NCBI RefSeq assembly: GCF_005860765.1
Contig: NZ_VCEI01000011.1
Location: 434,001-498,000 of the forward strand
DNA length: 64,000 nucleotides
Reading direction: 5' to 3'
From: Dyadobacter sediminis
GTDB taxonomy: Bacteria; Bacteroidota; Bacteroidia; Cytophagales; Spirosomataceae
Below, one piece after another: positions 36,664-45,915 of the stretch. Within the stretch, counting starts at the first letter, position 1. Each line of letters begins with the position of its first letter. Position numbers and translations under genes: made by a program. The notes under the pieces were generated by a model, which made no database searches, was not told the DNA's origin, and saw nothing but the letters and a program-made list of their open reading frames with translations.

Positions 36664-37749
36664 TTACATCCGAACTACGTTCTTTTTACTCATGTTTTTT
36701 GGAGTTGCAATCCTGATTTTAAACAGTGAAGGCCAGTTCTTGCCTGTTATGTAGAACGCGTTTTCGGATGGCTGATAGGCAATCCCGTTCAGTACACTGG
36801 AACCGGGCCGGTCCACCTCTGCAGGTACTATTTTCTTCATGTCCATTTTGCCTGTCACTTTACCTGTTTGCAGGTCAATCTGAACAATCTGGTTGGTTTC
36901 CCAAATGTTGGCATACACATAGCCGTCCACATATTCCAGTTCATTGATTTTTAACACTGGTCCTTGATTGTCATAAACTTCCACTTCACCGGTTTTCTCA
37001 AACTCAGCATCAAAGAAGAAAAGCCGGTTGGAACCGTCTCCCATGATGATACATGTATCGTTATGCGTCATTCCCCAGCCTTGCGTGTAGTAAGAAAACG
37101 TTTTATCCAGTGTAAAATCCGGATGGTAACGGAAGCCGATGCCGGATTGCCATGTAAGCTGATAGATTTTATTTCTGAAAACCGTCATTCCTTCACCAAA
37201 ATACTGTTCTGCAATCGGAACGGATTTCAGGATGGCACCCGTTTGGAGGTCTACTTTCAGGAGCTGCGATTTTCCGTTTTCACCTGTGCTTTCATAAAGT
37301 TCATGGTTATGAAATTCAAGACCCTCCGTGAAACTGGACTTTTGATGCGGGTAGGAAGCCAGCAAAGTGTAGCTAATTTCCGTGGGAACAATATCCGAAA
37401 TCAACGTTACGGAAAGGGTATCAGCAAAAGGTTCATTGGCGTTCGTGGTGCCGTTTACCACAAGCTGCTTCCATCCGGTTGTAGGCGAAACAGCTTTGAA
37501 ACCCACCTTTTCAGCCGAAATTCTATAATCTGAAATCTTCAAGCCATTCCACAAAATCTCAAAATGCCGTACCGGTTGTGTAAAGGCAACGGTGATGGAA
37601 TCGCCTGTGGCATAGCTGCTTTTTGGGAGGGTTGCAACAGGATTTTTACCGGAGTCCGTCGTATGGGAATCCGATTTCCTTTCCTGATTGCAGGAAAAGA
37701 AAGTCATGATTCCTGTTATAAGAAAAAACCGGATGCAACGCGTGTACAT
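36664..37749 (-). CDS. Glutaminyl-peptide cyclotransferase (plant/bacterial type)
   Basis: 361 residues with a lipoprotein signal (MTFFSC, Cys20), so exported. The second half is the beta-propeller type glutaminyl cyclase that turns N-terminal Gln into pyroglutamate: FTEGLEFHNHELYESTGENGKS (about residues 139-160), YFGEGMTVFRNKIYQLTWQ, GWGMTHNDTCIIMGDGSN and the closing VLNGIAYQPSENAFYITGKNWP. Residues about 40-130 form an extra N-terminal beta domain. In T9SS-bearing Bacteroidota many secreted proteins carry N-terminal pyroglutamate, so it may mature secreted proteins such as those in this window whose mature chains begin with Gln (inference). Confidence 0.88.
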   Translation of the reverse strand: MYTRCIRFFLITGIMTFFSCNQERKSDSHTTDSGKNPVATLPKSSYATGDSITVAFTQPVRHFEILWNGLKISDYRISAEKVGFKAVSPTTGWKQLVVNGTTNANEPFADTLSVTLISDIVPTEISYTLLASYPHQKSSFTEGLEFHNHELYESTGENGKSQLLKVDLQTGAILKSVPIAEQYFGEGMTVFRNKIYQLTWQSGIGFRYHPDFTLDKTFSYYTQGWGMTHNDTCIIMGDGSNRLFFFDAEFEKTGEVEVYDNQGPVLKINELEYVDGYVYANIWETNQIVQIDLQTGKVTGKMDMKKIVPAEVDRPGSSVLNGIAYQPSENAFYITGKNWPSLFKIRIATPKNMSKKNVVRM

Positions 37750-37841
37750 AGAATGGTTTTAAAAATGGAACAGTCACAATGGATCAAATCGTATGCCAAA
37801 GCTTTAAAGGATTGTAATCAAGACCGTTGCGCAAGGAAGCG

Positions 37842-38762
37842 TCACTGATTTTTAAACGTCTGCCTGATTCCTTCGGCATAAGACATGGGCTTGTACGAAA
37901 ACCTCTTTTCGAATTTACTGCTGTCAAAGAAATAATCGCGGTCATATTGATACGCCATTTCTTTCAGTTCTTTCAGGATCGGGACAAAAAGACCAAGCAG
38001 CTGCATCATCCAGCGCGTAAAAATATAGAAGCGCGGCTTTAGGTTCATTTCTGAGGCAATCATTTCAATAAAATCTTTCCCGGTCCATTTTTCGGACGAC
38101 GTAGGCAAATGCCAGATTTCACCAAATGCGTCGGGAGTATTGCCCAGTAAAGCAAGCGATTTTCCGATATCGGGTACATATGTAAAGGAATGTACTTTGG
38201 AAGCATCTACCTGCCAGAAAGCCTTTTTGCCTTTCCGGAATTCGTCCGTTACAGAAATATTGAGTGGGCTGTTTTGAACATCGGGTCCGTAGAAATCGGC
38301 ACTGCGGGCAATCAATGCCTGTAAACCGTTCTCCTGAATGGCCCCAAGCAACTTATCCTGTACCTGAGCGCGAACCTTTCCTTTTTCACTCGGCGGGTTT
38401 ACGGCGGATTGCTCTGTCATGGACGGAATTTCACTTGCTGCATACATGTATACATTATCCAGAAAAACCAGTCGTGCTTTTGCTTTCAGGCAGGCATCGA
38501 TGACATTTTGTATCAGAATCGGCCAGTCACGTTTCCATACCTTGCTATTGTACTCCAGACCTGCGGTCAGATAAACCACGGAGGAACCCGCCACTGCATT
38601 TTCTACCTCGCGGGCATTCAGGAGATCAGTCGGAAACAGTTCATCATCGGCATTTACCCGCACCGGTTTGCGGGAAACAAGCCGGATTTGTTGTGTATAA
38701 GCCCTAAGTTCTTTGGCCAGCACTATGCCGGTTGCGCCGCCGGCGCCAAGTATCGTTTGCAT
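37842..38762 (-). CDS. NAD(P)-dependent epimerase/dehydratase family (extended SDR)
   Basis: 306 residues. N-terminal Rossmann motif GAGGATG (about residues 6-12); the usual TGATG is altered to GAGGATG, as in atypical SDRs and NmrA-like proteins. FLDNVYMYAA and RSADFYGPDVQNSP further along are typical of the epimerase family. The catalytic YxxxK is not obvious: the region around ARSADFYGP has no such pair, so it may be a non-catalytic or NmrA-like redox sensor. Likely cytosolic. A -7 element TACATTTG lies 17 bp upstream. The Crp-like regulator gene is immediately upstream on the same strand. Confidence 0.82.
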   Translation of the reverse strand: MQTILGAGGATGIVLAKELRAYTQQIRLVSRKPVRVNADDELFPTDLLNAREVENAVAGSSVVYLTAGLEYNSKVWKRDWPILIQNVIDACLKAKARLVFLDNVYMYAASEIPSMTEQSAVNPPSEKGKVRAQVQDKLLGAIQENGLQALIARSADFYGPDVQNSPLNISVTDEFRKGKKAFWQVDASKVHSFTYVPDIGKSLALLGNTPDAFGEIWHLPTSSEKWTGKDFIEMIASEMNLKPRFYIFTRWMMQLLGLFVPILKELKEMAYQYDRDYFFDSSKFEKRFSYKPMSYAEGIRQTFKNQ

Positions 38763-38778
38763 GTTGTTTTTTTTGATA

Positions 38779-38786
38779 CAAATGTA
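38779..38786 (-). promoter_or_regulatory. -7 element before the epimerase gene
   Basis: TACATTTG on the minus strand, 17 bp before the ATG, fits TAnnTTTG. No clear -33 TTG at the right distance, so partial support for a promoter separate from the upstream Crp-like gene. Confidence 0.35.
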
Positions 38787-38819
38787 TTGCGGGCGACACT
38801 CAGATATCGTTGATCTGTG

Positions 38820-39407
38820 TTAAGATTTTGCCTCTGTGAACAATCTTTTCCGGATGCGGCTCAGGCTTTCCGGGGCAATGCCGAGGTATTGTGCAATATA
38901 CCGCTGTGGCACGCGCTGTAAAATGTCGGGCCGTGTGTACGCAAGGTCCAGAAAACGCTTCTGAGGCGTGTAGGCCAACAGGGATTTGGTACGTTCCATG
39001 CTTTCGGCTGCAAGGCGTTCCACCAGCATGCGGAAGAACAATGAAACCGCCGGCAGTTCCCGCAGTAGTACAGCCATATCTTTACAACGCAGGCAAAGTA
39101 CGGACGTTTCCGTTAAAGCCTTGATCTGGGACGAAGCAGCTGTTTGTTTCAAGAAGCTTTCCAGGTCCGTTATGAATTCATTTTCAAAAGCAAAGTTGCA
39201 GGATTTCTCTGTACCGGAATCATCGACGTAAAACTGGTGCAAGGCACCTTCTACTACAAAAAATACTTCGGAAGCCGGCATGCCGCCTTTCAGAAGGGAA
39301 GCACCGCGTTTGTAGTTGCGTTTTTCAAAGAACGACAGAATGTACTCCGCTTCCGCATCGTCAAGCTGTACATCTTTCCGCAGGGTGCTGATAAGTTCGG
39401 ACGTCAT
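38820..39407 (-). CDS. Crp/Fnr-family transcriptional regulator
   Basis: 195 residues. N-terminal cyclic-nucleotide-binding-like beta barrel (YKRGASLLKGGMPASEVFFVVEGALHQFY at about residues 33-61) and a C-terminal helix-turn-helix reading RYIAQYLGIAPESLSRIRKRL (about 168-188). The arginine and serine that hold cAMP in CRP are not evident, so the effector is unknown; such short Crp-like regulators are common in Bacteroidota and often sit next to the enzyme they control. Here that would be the epimerase 57 bp downstream (inference). Confidence 0.9.
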   Translation of the reverse strand: MTSELISTLRKDVQLDDAEAEYILSFFEKRNYKRGASLLKGGMPASEVFFVVEGALHQFYVDDSGTEKSCNFAFENEFITDLESFLKQTAASSQIKALTETSVLCLRCKDMAVLLRELPAVSLFFRMLVERLAAESMERTKSLLAYTPQKRFLDLAYTRPDILQRVPQRYIAQYLGIAPESLSRIRKRLFTEAKS

Positions 39408-39582
39408 TTTTCCGGTATTGGTTTAGTAGGGAATCACCGCACAATATACGCCTAAACCTTTGCATGTAAACAATGCAATCTATGCCAAGCCGCATATTTG
39501 GCAGGCATTTTTTTAGCGTTGCCTGACATTTTCCTTCCGAATGTAAATCTATTTTCCACAGTCCGGTTTTTTGTGTTGTCTG

Positions 39583-39620
39583 AAAAAACAAAACCCTGCA
39601 AAAGTTGATTTGCAGGGTTT
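39583..39620 (-). terminator. Rho-independent terminator of the tRNA-Arg gene
   Basis: On the minus strand, a 12-bp perfect stem AAACCCTGCAAA/TTTGCAGGGTTT with a 6-nt loop, followed by TGTTTTTTC. It begins 12 bp after the tRNA CCA end. Confidence 0.88.
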
Positions 39621-39631
39621 CTGATTACAAA

Positions 39632-39706
39632 TGGTGCACCCGACGAGATTCGAACTCATATCGTCGGTACCGGAAACCGAAATTCTATCCATTGAACTAC
39701 GGGTGC
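39632..39706 (-). tRNA. tRNA-Arg, anticodon CCG, CCA encoded
   Basis: The complement folds as a cloverleaf: acceptor GCACCCG/CGGGTGC, D arm GTTC...GAAT, anticodon stem TCGGT/ACCGA with loop TTCCGGT (anticodon CCG, reading CGG), T arm ATGAG-TTCGAAT-CTCGT, then ACCA. A consensus promoter and a terminator flank it, so it is a single-gene unit. Length with CCA 75 nt. Confidence 0.95.
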
Positions 39707-39734
39707 TGGTTGGCTTAATGCCGGTAACGGGGTG

Positions 39735-39762
39735 CAAATATAGCGTCAATTTTGATTTTCAA
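39735..39762 (-). promoter_or_regulatory. Promoter of the tRNA-Arg gene
   Basis: Minus strand: -33 CTTG (TTG at 39760-39762), 17-bp spacer, -7 TATATTTG (39735-39742), followed 28 bp later by the mature tRNA 5' end. Good fit to the Bacteroidota consensus. Confidence 0.65.
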
Positions 39763-39808
39763 GCATACAGAAAGAAATTTGTTTGCAGATTTTCCGTGTA
39801 TGTTTTTT

Positions 39809-40483
39809 TCAGAGCTGCTTCAGCAAATCCCAGTCGCCCACATCTTTCAGGTATAAATAGTCCAGCAGCAAGCCGTTGACGTTCGTGATCAGGCGGTGGC
39901 CTTCTGCAAACGGCACCACAAAGGTGTTTATAAATTCATGATCTGAAATCAGGCCCTGTGTCGTATTATGATAGGATTTTATCTGCTCCGTACTCCGTTC
40001 CAGTTCGCAGTAAAACATATACATGGCCTCGTCGCTGGTTCCTGTTGACGGATAATACGGGTTTTCATTGACTTTCATCAATGCCTCTTTTGAAATCGCA
40101 ATTCCGGTTTCTTCAAAAACTTCCCTTGCGGCCACCGAGACTGCATCACTTTCACTGTCCAGCATGCCGGCGGGATGTTCATACGTCATGGAACCGTCAC
40201 AAATGCGTCGCTGCTGCACAAGTAACAGGTATTTCTCCCGTGTTTCTTCATCTATAAAACAAATCAGAACGCTTACGACTTCGCCTTTCAGGAAACAGAT
40301 CGGAGGAATCTTGTTGCCTTCTGGCGTAGTGGCATCGGTATACAGCAAGGAGAACAGGACCTCGCCGCCGCCGTTTCTTCTCGTATACAGTTCGTCAATG
40401 CGGTGTACTTCCATGCCGTTGGTTTCCAGCTTGTTTTTCCAGAGGTTGTATTTATGGGAATCAACCAGCTTTTCTTCGATCAT
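39809..40483 (-). CDS. NUDIX hydrolase
   Basis: 224 residues, cytosolic. The Nudix box GMLDSESDAVSVAAREVFEETGI (about residues 107-129) has the essential REVFEETG core, the Mg-binding helix-loop-helix. Preceding YLLLVQQRRICDGSMTYEHPAG is as in ADP-ribose pyrophosphatases and UDP-sugar pyrophosphatases, which have a dimerising N-terminal extension like the 75 residues seen here. The substrate is therefore probably a nucleoside diphosphate sugar, but this is family-level inference. It is followed by a tRNA in the same direction. Confidence 0.9.
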   Translation of the reverse strand: MIEEKLVDSHKYNLWKNKLETNGMEVHRIDELYTRRNGGGEVLFSLLYTDATTPEGNKIPPICFLKGEVVSVLICFIDEETREKYLLLVQQRRICDGSMTYEHPAGMLDSESDAVSVAAREVFEETGIAISKEALMKVNENPYYPSTGTSDEAMYMFYCELERSTEQIKSYHNTTQGLISDHEFINTFVVPFAEGHRLITNVNGLLLDYLYLKDVGDWDLLKQL

Positions 40484-40499
40484 TGATTATTTGGATTGT

Positions 40500-41183
40500 T
40501 TAATAACTGATGGGAAAGGACAATGCTGCAAACGGCACGCCATAGGTTGCTGAAAAACGTTTTTGTCCGTTGTCTAACCTTACCTTGGAAGTATAGGTAA
40601 TTCTGCCGTGTACATAGCCTGCTTTCAGTCCGATCCGTTCGGTAAACCAGAAACGTACAAAGAGTTCGGACTGTCCGTTTTGTTTGTCCAGTACCAAAGG
40701 AAGCGCATTTTCCAGGCTAGGCGTACTGGAAACATATTGATTGTAATACGCAGCGCCTTCTCCTTCAAAAAGACTGGATTTGGTATACAGGCCCGACCGC
40801 CTGGCGCCGAATGCCAAACCGAAGAGGTCGGTATTTGCGCCGATATCCAGTTTCCAGAGCCTGATACTGGCGCCTGCCAGGAAGCTGATCCCATTGGAAG
40901 TTATTCTGCCGAATTTCAGTGTGTCGTCCGAGAACTGGCTGCTCTGCGGCAACAGATTGGTTTTGTTGGCGTAATAGCCCCACGTCCGCACGCCCCAGCC
41001 GATCCGGAACCATGGAAAATTATTAAGGCTCAATTCCTGATGAAACATGACGGACGGAACCAGGGCATTATCCTTGTAACCCGTTCCCAGATCGATGCCG
41101 GAAGTTACCCGTGAGATACTTTGTGCAAAGCAGGAGATAGTTGTTGTAAGTATTAAAAGTATTATTAGGCGTGTACATTTCAT
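40500..41183 (-). CDS. Putative outer-membrane beta-barrel protein, unknown function
   Basis: 227 residues from the ATG at 41183 (MKCTRLIILLILTTTISCFAQ). The first 21 residues are a signal peptide, so the longer frame to 41270 is rejected. The mature part alternates polar and hydrophobic residues with many aromatic positions (FRIGWGVRTWGYYANKTN, LFVRFWFTERIGLKAGYVHGRITY), which suggests an eight-or-so-stranded barrel; it ends in ALSFPISY. No named family recognised. A TACCTTTG -7 element lies 23 bp upstream. The NUDIX gene begins 16 bp downstream, so both may be co-transcribed. Confidence 0.72.
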   Translation of the reverse strand: MKCTRLIILLILTTTISCFAQSISRVTSGIDLGTGYKDNALVPSVMFHQELSLNNFPWFRIGWGVRTWGYYANKTNLLPQSSQFSDDTLKFGRITSNGISFLAGASIRLWKLDIGANTDLFGLAFGARRSGLYTKSSLFEGEGAAYYNQYVSSTPSLENALPLVLDKQNGQSELFVRFWFTERIGLKAGYVHGRITYTSKVRLDNGQKRFSATYGVPFAALSFPISY

Positions 41184-41206
41184 ATGTGTTGAGATAATGT
41201 GTTTTT

Positions 41207-41214
41207 CAAAGGTA
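41207..41214 (-). promoter_or_regulatory. -7 element before the 40500-41183 gene
   Basis: TACCTTTG on the minus strand, 23 bp before the ATG; a -33 TTG at normal distance is not clear. It lies just after the glgB terminator. Confidence 0.4.
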
Positions 41215-41225
41215 AATAAAAGTGC

Positions 41226-41255
41226 AAAAAAAAAGGCAGAGAACCGGTCTCTGCC
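41226..41255 (-). terminator. Rho-independent terminator of glgB
   Basis: On the minus strand an 8-bp stem GGCAGAGA/TCTCTGCC with a 5-nt loop, followed by nine T, 25 bp after the glgB stop. Confidence 0.88.
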
Positions 41256-41279
41256 CTGAGAATTATACAATTTTACAAG

Positions 41280-43322
41280 TTAGCTGTCAGTTTCAATGCT
41301 GGTGGCGGCTGCCGGATGAAGTTTTAACAGCTGTTGCTTTTTTACAATTACAGCGCCTAGCGGCGGAAGGTCCAGCAGAATGGAATTGCTTCTGCCATGC
41401 CAGCGGTGGCTTTCGGAAGTAACTGCATGATAATTAATGATTCCGCTTCCGCCGTATGCAACGGTGTCCGAGTTATAGATTTCTTTCCAGTCCCCGTCTG
41501 AAGTTACGCCTACACGATACCCTTTTCGCGGAATTTCCGTCATATTCAGAACGATCACAAGAGTTTGTTCCGGATCAATTGCTTTTCTTGCAAAAATCAG
41601 CACGGAATTCTCTCTGTCCTGCGTATCGATCCACTCGAAACCGTTGGCAGAAAAAGAATATTCATGCAGGGCCGGTTCCGTTTTGTAAAGATGATTCAAC
41701 GTCTTTACGCATTCCTTCATGCCGGTATGCATTTTCTTTTCCAGTAAATGCCAGTCCAGACTTTGCTGGAAATTCCATTCGGAAGTCTGGGCAAATTCAC
41801 CGCCCATAAATATGAGTTTTGTTCCCGGATGGGTGAACATGTAGGAAAACATCAGCCTCAGGTTCGCAAATTTCTGCCATTCGTCCCCCGGCATTTTGTT
41901 GATCAGCGAATTTTTGCCGTAAACCACTTCATCATGGGAAAACGGCAGCATGAAATTCTCGGAAAAAGCATATACGAGACTAAATGTCAACTGATCCTGA
42001 TGCCATTTGCGAAATGCGGGGCTTTTCTCGAAATACTTGATCGTATCGTTCATCCAGCCCATCATCCATTTCATGCCAAAGCCAAGTCCGCCCACATAAA
42101 CCGGTCTGGAGACGCCCGGAAAAGAAGTGGATTCCTCGGCTACAATCTGGATGTCAGGAAATTCGGTATAAGCGGCTACATTCATTTCCCGGAACAGCGC
42201 AATGGCTTCCAGATTCTCACGACCGCCAAATTCGTTCGGAATCCATTCACCGTGATTTCTTGAATAGTCCAGATATAACATGGAAGCCACGGCATCCACG
42301 CGCAACCCGTCGGTATGGTATCGGTCTAGCCAGAAAATGGCATTGCTGATCAGAAACGATTTTACTTCGTTGCGGCCGTAATTGAATATATAGCTTTTCC
42401 AGTCCGGATGATACCCTTTTCTCGGGTCTTCGTGCTCGTAAAGCGCAGTACCGTCAAAGCGGAAAAGTCCGTGGGCGTCGCCCGGAAAATGGGAGGGAAC
42501 CCAGTCAATATACACGCCGATCCCTGCCTGGTGCAGCTGATCGATCAGATACATCAGTTCCTGCGGCGTTCCCATCCGCGAGGCACAGGAAAAGTATCCG
42601 GTGATCTGATAACCCCACGACGGCGGGTAAGGATGTTCCATCACAGGCATGAACTCCACATGCGTAAAGCCCATTTCCTGAACGTAGGCCACCAGCTGCG
42701 GCGCTATTTCCTTGTAGGTGAGGTACCGTTCCGGATCGGATGGATCGCGCTGCCAGGAGCCCAGATGAACTTCGTATACAGAAATCGGTGCATTCAGCTT
42801 GTTTTTTTCCTGCCGGGTTTTCATCCAGTCGGTATCCTGCCATTCGTACCATGTATCCCAAACGATGGACGCTGTACGCGGCGCCACTTCGCACCACAAT
42901 GCGAAGGGATCGGACTTTTCCTGCTGTTGACCGTTCTGTGAAACGACATGGTACTTGTAAACTTCACCGACGCCGATGTTGGGAATCCAGCCTTCCCAGA
43001 TGCCGGAACTGTCCCATCGGGACGACAGCATATGACTGTCCTTGTTCCAGCCGTTGAAATTCCCCGTTACGGATATGCTTGCGGCATTGGGCGCCCACAC
43101 GGCAAAGTACGTTCCGGTCACACCTTTGAATTCCATTACATGGGAGCCAAGTTTTTCATAAAGCTTGAAATGTTTTCCCTGACGAAAGAGATGTATGTCA
43201 AAATCGGTAAAACGGCTGATGGTTTCCACTGCATTCAATCCGAGGTACGGATTGTTGTTCTTGTCGTTTGCAGCAGAGTTGTTTGTTGGTTCTGTTTTTT
43301 GCTCCCCGGTTTTCCTGGCCAT
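41280..43322 (-). CDS. glgB: 1,4-alpha-glucan branching enzyme
   Basis: 680 residues from the ATG at 43322 (MARKTGEQK); a TTG five codons up is unlikely. Transfers alpha-1,4 chains to alpha-1,6 branch points in glycogen; cytosolic. An N-terminal CBM48/beta-sandwich (YFAVWAPNAASISVTGNFNGW, about residues 71-91) is followed by the GH13 barrel. GH13 regions are visible: IDWVPSHF (region I), GLRVDAVASMLYLDY (region II, nucleophile Asp), AEESTSFPGV (region III, acid Glu) and FSHDEVVYGK (region IV). Branching-enzyme specific: NEFGGRENLEA and YVGGLGFGMKWMMGW. A C-terminal all-beta domain closes the protein. It is the only glycogen gene here. Confidence 0.96.
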   Translation of the reverse strand: MARKTGEQKTEPTNNSAANDKNNNPYLGLNAVETISRFTDFDIHLFRQGKHFKLYEKLGSHVMEFKGVTGTYFAVWAPNAASISVTGNFNGWNKDSHMLSSRWDSSGIWEGWIPNIGVGEVYKYHVVSQNGQQQEKSDPFALWCEVAPRTASIVWDTWYEWQDTDWMKTRQEKNKLNAPISVYEVHLGSWQRDPSDPERYLTYKEIAPQLVAYVQEMGFTHVEFMPVMEHPYPPSWGYQITGYFSCASRMGTPQELMYLIDQLHQAGIGVYIDWVPSHFPGDAHGLFRFDGTALYEHEDPRKGYHPDWKSYIFNYGRNEVKSFLISNAIFWLDRYHTDGLRVDAVASMLYLDYSRNHGEWIPNEFGGRENLEAIALFREMNVAAYTEFPDIQIVAEESTSFPGVSRPVYVGGLGFGMKWMMGWMNDTIKYFEKSPAFRKWHQDQLTFSLVYAFSENFMLPFSHDEVVYGKNSLINKMPGDEWQKFANLRLMFSYMFTHPGTKLIFMGGEFAQTSEWNFQQSLDWHLLEKKMHTGMKECVKTLNHLYKTEPALHEYSFSANGFEWIDTQDRENSVLIFARKAIDPEQTLVIVLNMTEIPRKGYRVGVTSDGDWKEIYNSDTVAYGGSGIINYHAVTSESHRWHGRSNSILLDLPPLGAVIVKKQQLLKLHPAAATSIETDS

Positions 43323-43439
43323 TTTATTACGGTACAATTGTTGGTAATGAGTATGTAAGATTACAATTTTATTAAACTATTTCTTAAAATGTATCTATTT
43401 TTTTAGTTCTCCCTTTTATAATCCGCTGAATACCCGCAC

Positions 43440-44648
43440 TTACAGGGTGCCCGCCGCTTTCTCCACAACATCCAGAACGCGCATGATATTGCCGCCCCAG
43501 ATTTTCTCGATGTCTTTGGCCGAATATCCGCGTTTCACCAGTTCTTCCGTTATGCCGCCAATCTGGCTCACATCCTTAAGGCCGATTACTTCACCGCCGC
43601 CGTCCAGGTCCATGCCGATTCCGACATGATCCACGCTTGTCAGTCTGATCACATGTTCGATATGGTCTACGGCCTCACTCAGCGTCGGCATATCCGATTT
43701 GTATTTTTCATTTATGGCTTTCATTTCATCCCGCAACGCTTTTTTGTCTTCATCCGAAAGGTCGGTCTGACGGATTTTCAGGCGAAGCGCTTTCAACGAC
43801 ATTTCATGCGGCTGCGAAGGTTTTTTTACGAAGCCCGGAACAAAATTGATCTGGATGACGCCTCCGTTTTTCGCAAGGACCTTGATCATGTCGTCCGTCA
43901 TGTTTCGTGGCACGTCGCACAGAGCGCGGCAGGAAGAATGCGAGGCGATGACAGGCGCTTTGGTCAGTTTGATCACGTCGTAAAATGTCGAATCGGAAAC
44001 GTGTGAGATATCGACCATCATGCCCAGTCTGTTCATTTCCTTTACGACTTCTTCACCCAGTTTGCTCAATCCGTTATGTTCCGGCCCGTCGCCATCCGTG
44101 GAGGAATCGCAGATGTCATTGTTGGAAGAATGCGAAAGCGTGACATATCGGAGGCCAAGATCGTAGTACTGTTTCAGGTTGGACAGGTCTTTTCCGATGG
44201 GCCAGCCATTTTCCATACCGATGAATACAGCTCTTTTACCTTCTTTCTGCAAACGGTAGGCATCCTTTGAGGTCGTTGCCAGTCCGGCAACATTCGGGTT
44301 CCGTTTAACGGCTTCGTGTATTTTATCAAAAATGGCCAGCGCCTTCTGCTTGGCTTCCAGTGTTGCCTCGTCCGAACGTTTGCCCTGTCCGAGATAAACG
44401 GCGAAAAACATGCCGTCCATGCCGCCTTTGATCATGCGCGGGAAGTCGATCTGCGAACGGTCTTTTTCGTAATCATGTTCCAAAGCAATGTCAAATCCGG
44501 GCTTCATCATGTTGATCGGCACATCGGCATGCGTGTCGATTGTCAGCGCTTTGGCGTGTATTCTGGCCGCTTTGGGCGACAACGCATCCGGCGCGGTCTG
44601 AGCGAGGGATAATACGGGCAGCGATAAAAAGAGCAGAAGCTTTTTCAT
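43440..44648 (-). CDS. Membrane dipeptidase, peptidase M19 family
   Basis: 402 residues with signal peptide (MKKLLLFLSLPVLSLAQ), so periplasmic or outer-membrane associated. Zinc dipeptidase fold: IDTHADVPINMM (HxD at about residues 38-42 holds the first metal), FIGMENGWPIG (metal-bridging Glu), YVTLSHSSNNDICDS and ISHVSDSTFYDVI, SHSSCRALCDVPRN and the C-terminal VDHVGIGMDLDGGG. Family members cleave dipeptides, including those with a D-residue in second position, and can take part in peptide scavenging or cell-wall turnover. It stands alone; the next gene is divergent. Confidence 0.93.
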   Translation of the reverse strand: MKKLLLFLSLPVLSLAQTAPDALSPKAARIHAKALTIDTHADVPINMMKPGFDIALEHDYEKDRSQIDFPRMIKGGMDGMFFAVYLGQGKRSDEATLEAKQKALAIFDKIHEAVKRNPNVAGLATTSKDAYRLQKEGKRAVFIGMENGWPIGKDLSNLKQYYDLGLRYVTLSHSSNNDICDSSTDGDGPEHNGLSKLGEEVVKEMNRLGMMVDISHVSDSTFYDVIKLTKAPVIASHSSCRALCDVPRNMTDDMIKVLAKNGGVIQINFVPGFVKKPSQPHEMSLKALRLKIRQTDLSDEDKKALRDEMKAINEKYKSDMPTLSEAVDHIEHVIRLTSVDHVGIGMDLDGGGEVIGLKDVSQIGGITEELVKRGYSAKDIEKIWGGNIMRVLDVVEKAAGTL

Positions 44649-44884
44649 GTAAAGTAACAGGAGATGGTGAATGAATGAAGAAATACAAGTTGTTTTAAAT
44701 TGAATGTTTTTTTCGGAAATATCAACTTTGCCGAAGGAATCCTTTTTTTACTCCAACTTGTCCGTTATATCTTGCTATTTGTAGATCGGTAAGTCATAAA
44801 CGCCGCTTGCATGAAAATTTGCTTCCACACTGGAAAACGGCATTTTCAGTTCTATCTTTATAGTCGTTTTCAGTTTTGCATTAC

Positions 44885-45895
44885 ATGAAAAAAGGGATTC
44901 TATTACTGTTCTTGGCGTGGCTTGTTGCACCGTATGCAAACGCGCAGGTTACTTATTTCGGCGATATTCTCGGCAACGGTTTCAAGCAGGCAACCATCGT
45001 TTTTCCGCCTGATTACGAAGGCAGCGTGACCTGTACGGTCGTCAGGAAACTGGCTCCGGGGCAAAAGTCGAAATCCGTTCTGTACGTGCACGGATTCAAT
45101 GATTATTTTTTTCAGGAAGAAATGGCCGACCGTTTTATTAAAGAAGGTTATAACTTTTACGCCGTTGACCTTCGGAAGTATGGCCGCTCGTGGCTTGCCA
45201 ACCAGAAACTGAACGATGTGCGCGACCTGTCGGAATATTTTGCAGATATTGATACAGTGCTGAACATCATGCGCAGCGAAGGTTCCGGACCGATTTTGTT
45301 ATGCGGTCATTCGCTGGGCGGCCTTGTCGCTTCGCTGTATGCAGATGCCCGGACAGGAAAGGAATTGTTCGACGCCGTTTTGCTGAACAGCCCGTATTTT
45401 GATCCGGAAATGCATTCCGTTTTAAAGAAAAAACCTGCTTCGCTGATACTGAACCGCGCAGAAAAGCATCCTGAAACAACGCTGAATTCCGGCATGAACC
45501 CGCTTTACGGAGAAAGTCTGCATAAGGATGCGTTCGGTGAATGGAACTATAATCTCAGCTGGAAGCCTCATGAAGCGCCGCCGATAAGTTACGGCTGGAT
45601 AAAAGCCATGTATGATGCGCAGCAAAAAGTTGCCGCAGGACTGCAGATCGGCAAACCTGTGCTGGTGCTGCATGCCGCCCGATCGCTGGACGAAAAGAAA
45701 TGGAGCGAGGCATTCTTTACTGCTGATGCTGTTCTGAACGTTTCCGATATTGCCCGCATGGCCAGAAACATTCAGGGCCAGTACAGCATTCAGGCGGTAC
45801 AAGGCGGCATGCACGATCTCGTTTTATCCCGAAAAGCGGTACGCGACGATGTTTACGAAACGATTTTCAGCTGGGCCCGACGGAATATCAAATAA
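44885..45895 (+). CDS. Secreted alpha/beta hydrolase (lysophospholipase/monoacylglycerol lipase-like)
   Basis: 336 residues from the ATG at 44885 (MKKGILLLFLAWLVAPYANAQ, signal peptide); three codons upstream belong to a TTG-initiated frame. The fold shows VLYVHGFNDYFFQ (oxyanion region), the nucleophile elbow GHSLGG (Ser at about residue 139) and a C-terminal His in VQGGMHDLVLS. The likely acid is an Asp in the preceding region. The class is serine hydrolase active on acyl esters; substrate unknown. It is convergent with the GH127-type gene. Confidence 0.87.
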   Translation: MKKGILLLFLAWLVAPYANAQVTYFGDILGNGFKQATIVFPPDYEGSVTCTVVRKLAPGQKSKSVLYVHGFNDYFFQEEMADRFIKEGYNFYAVDLRKYGRSWLANQKLNDVRDLSEYFADIDTVLNIMRSEGSGPILLCGHSLGGLVASLYADARTGKELFDAVLLNSPYFDPEMHSVLKKKPASLILNRAEKHPETTLNSGMNPLYGESLHKDAFGEWNYNLSWKPHEAPPISYGWIKAMYDAQQKVAAGLQIGKPVLVLHAARSLDEKKWSEAFFTADAVLNVSDIARMARNIQGQYSIQAVQGGMHDLVLSRKAVRDDVYETIFSWARRNIK

Positions 45896-45915
45896 GTTAC
45901 GAAAGGTGTTTTACT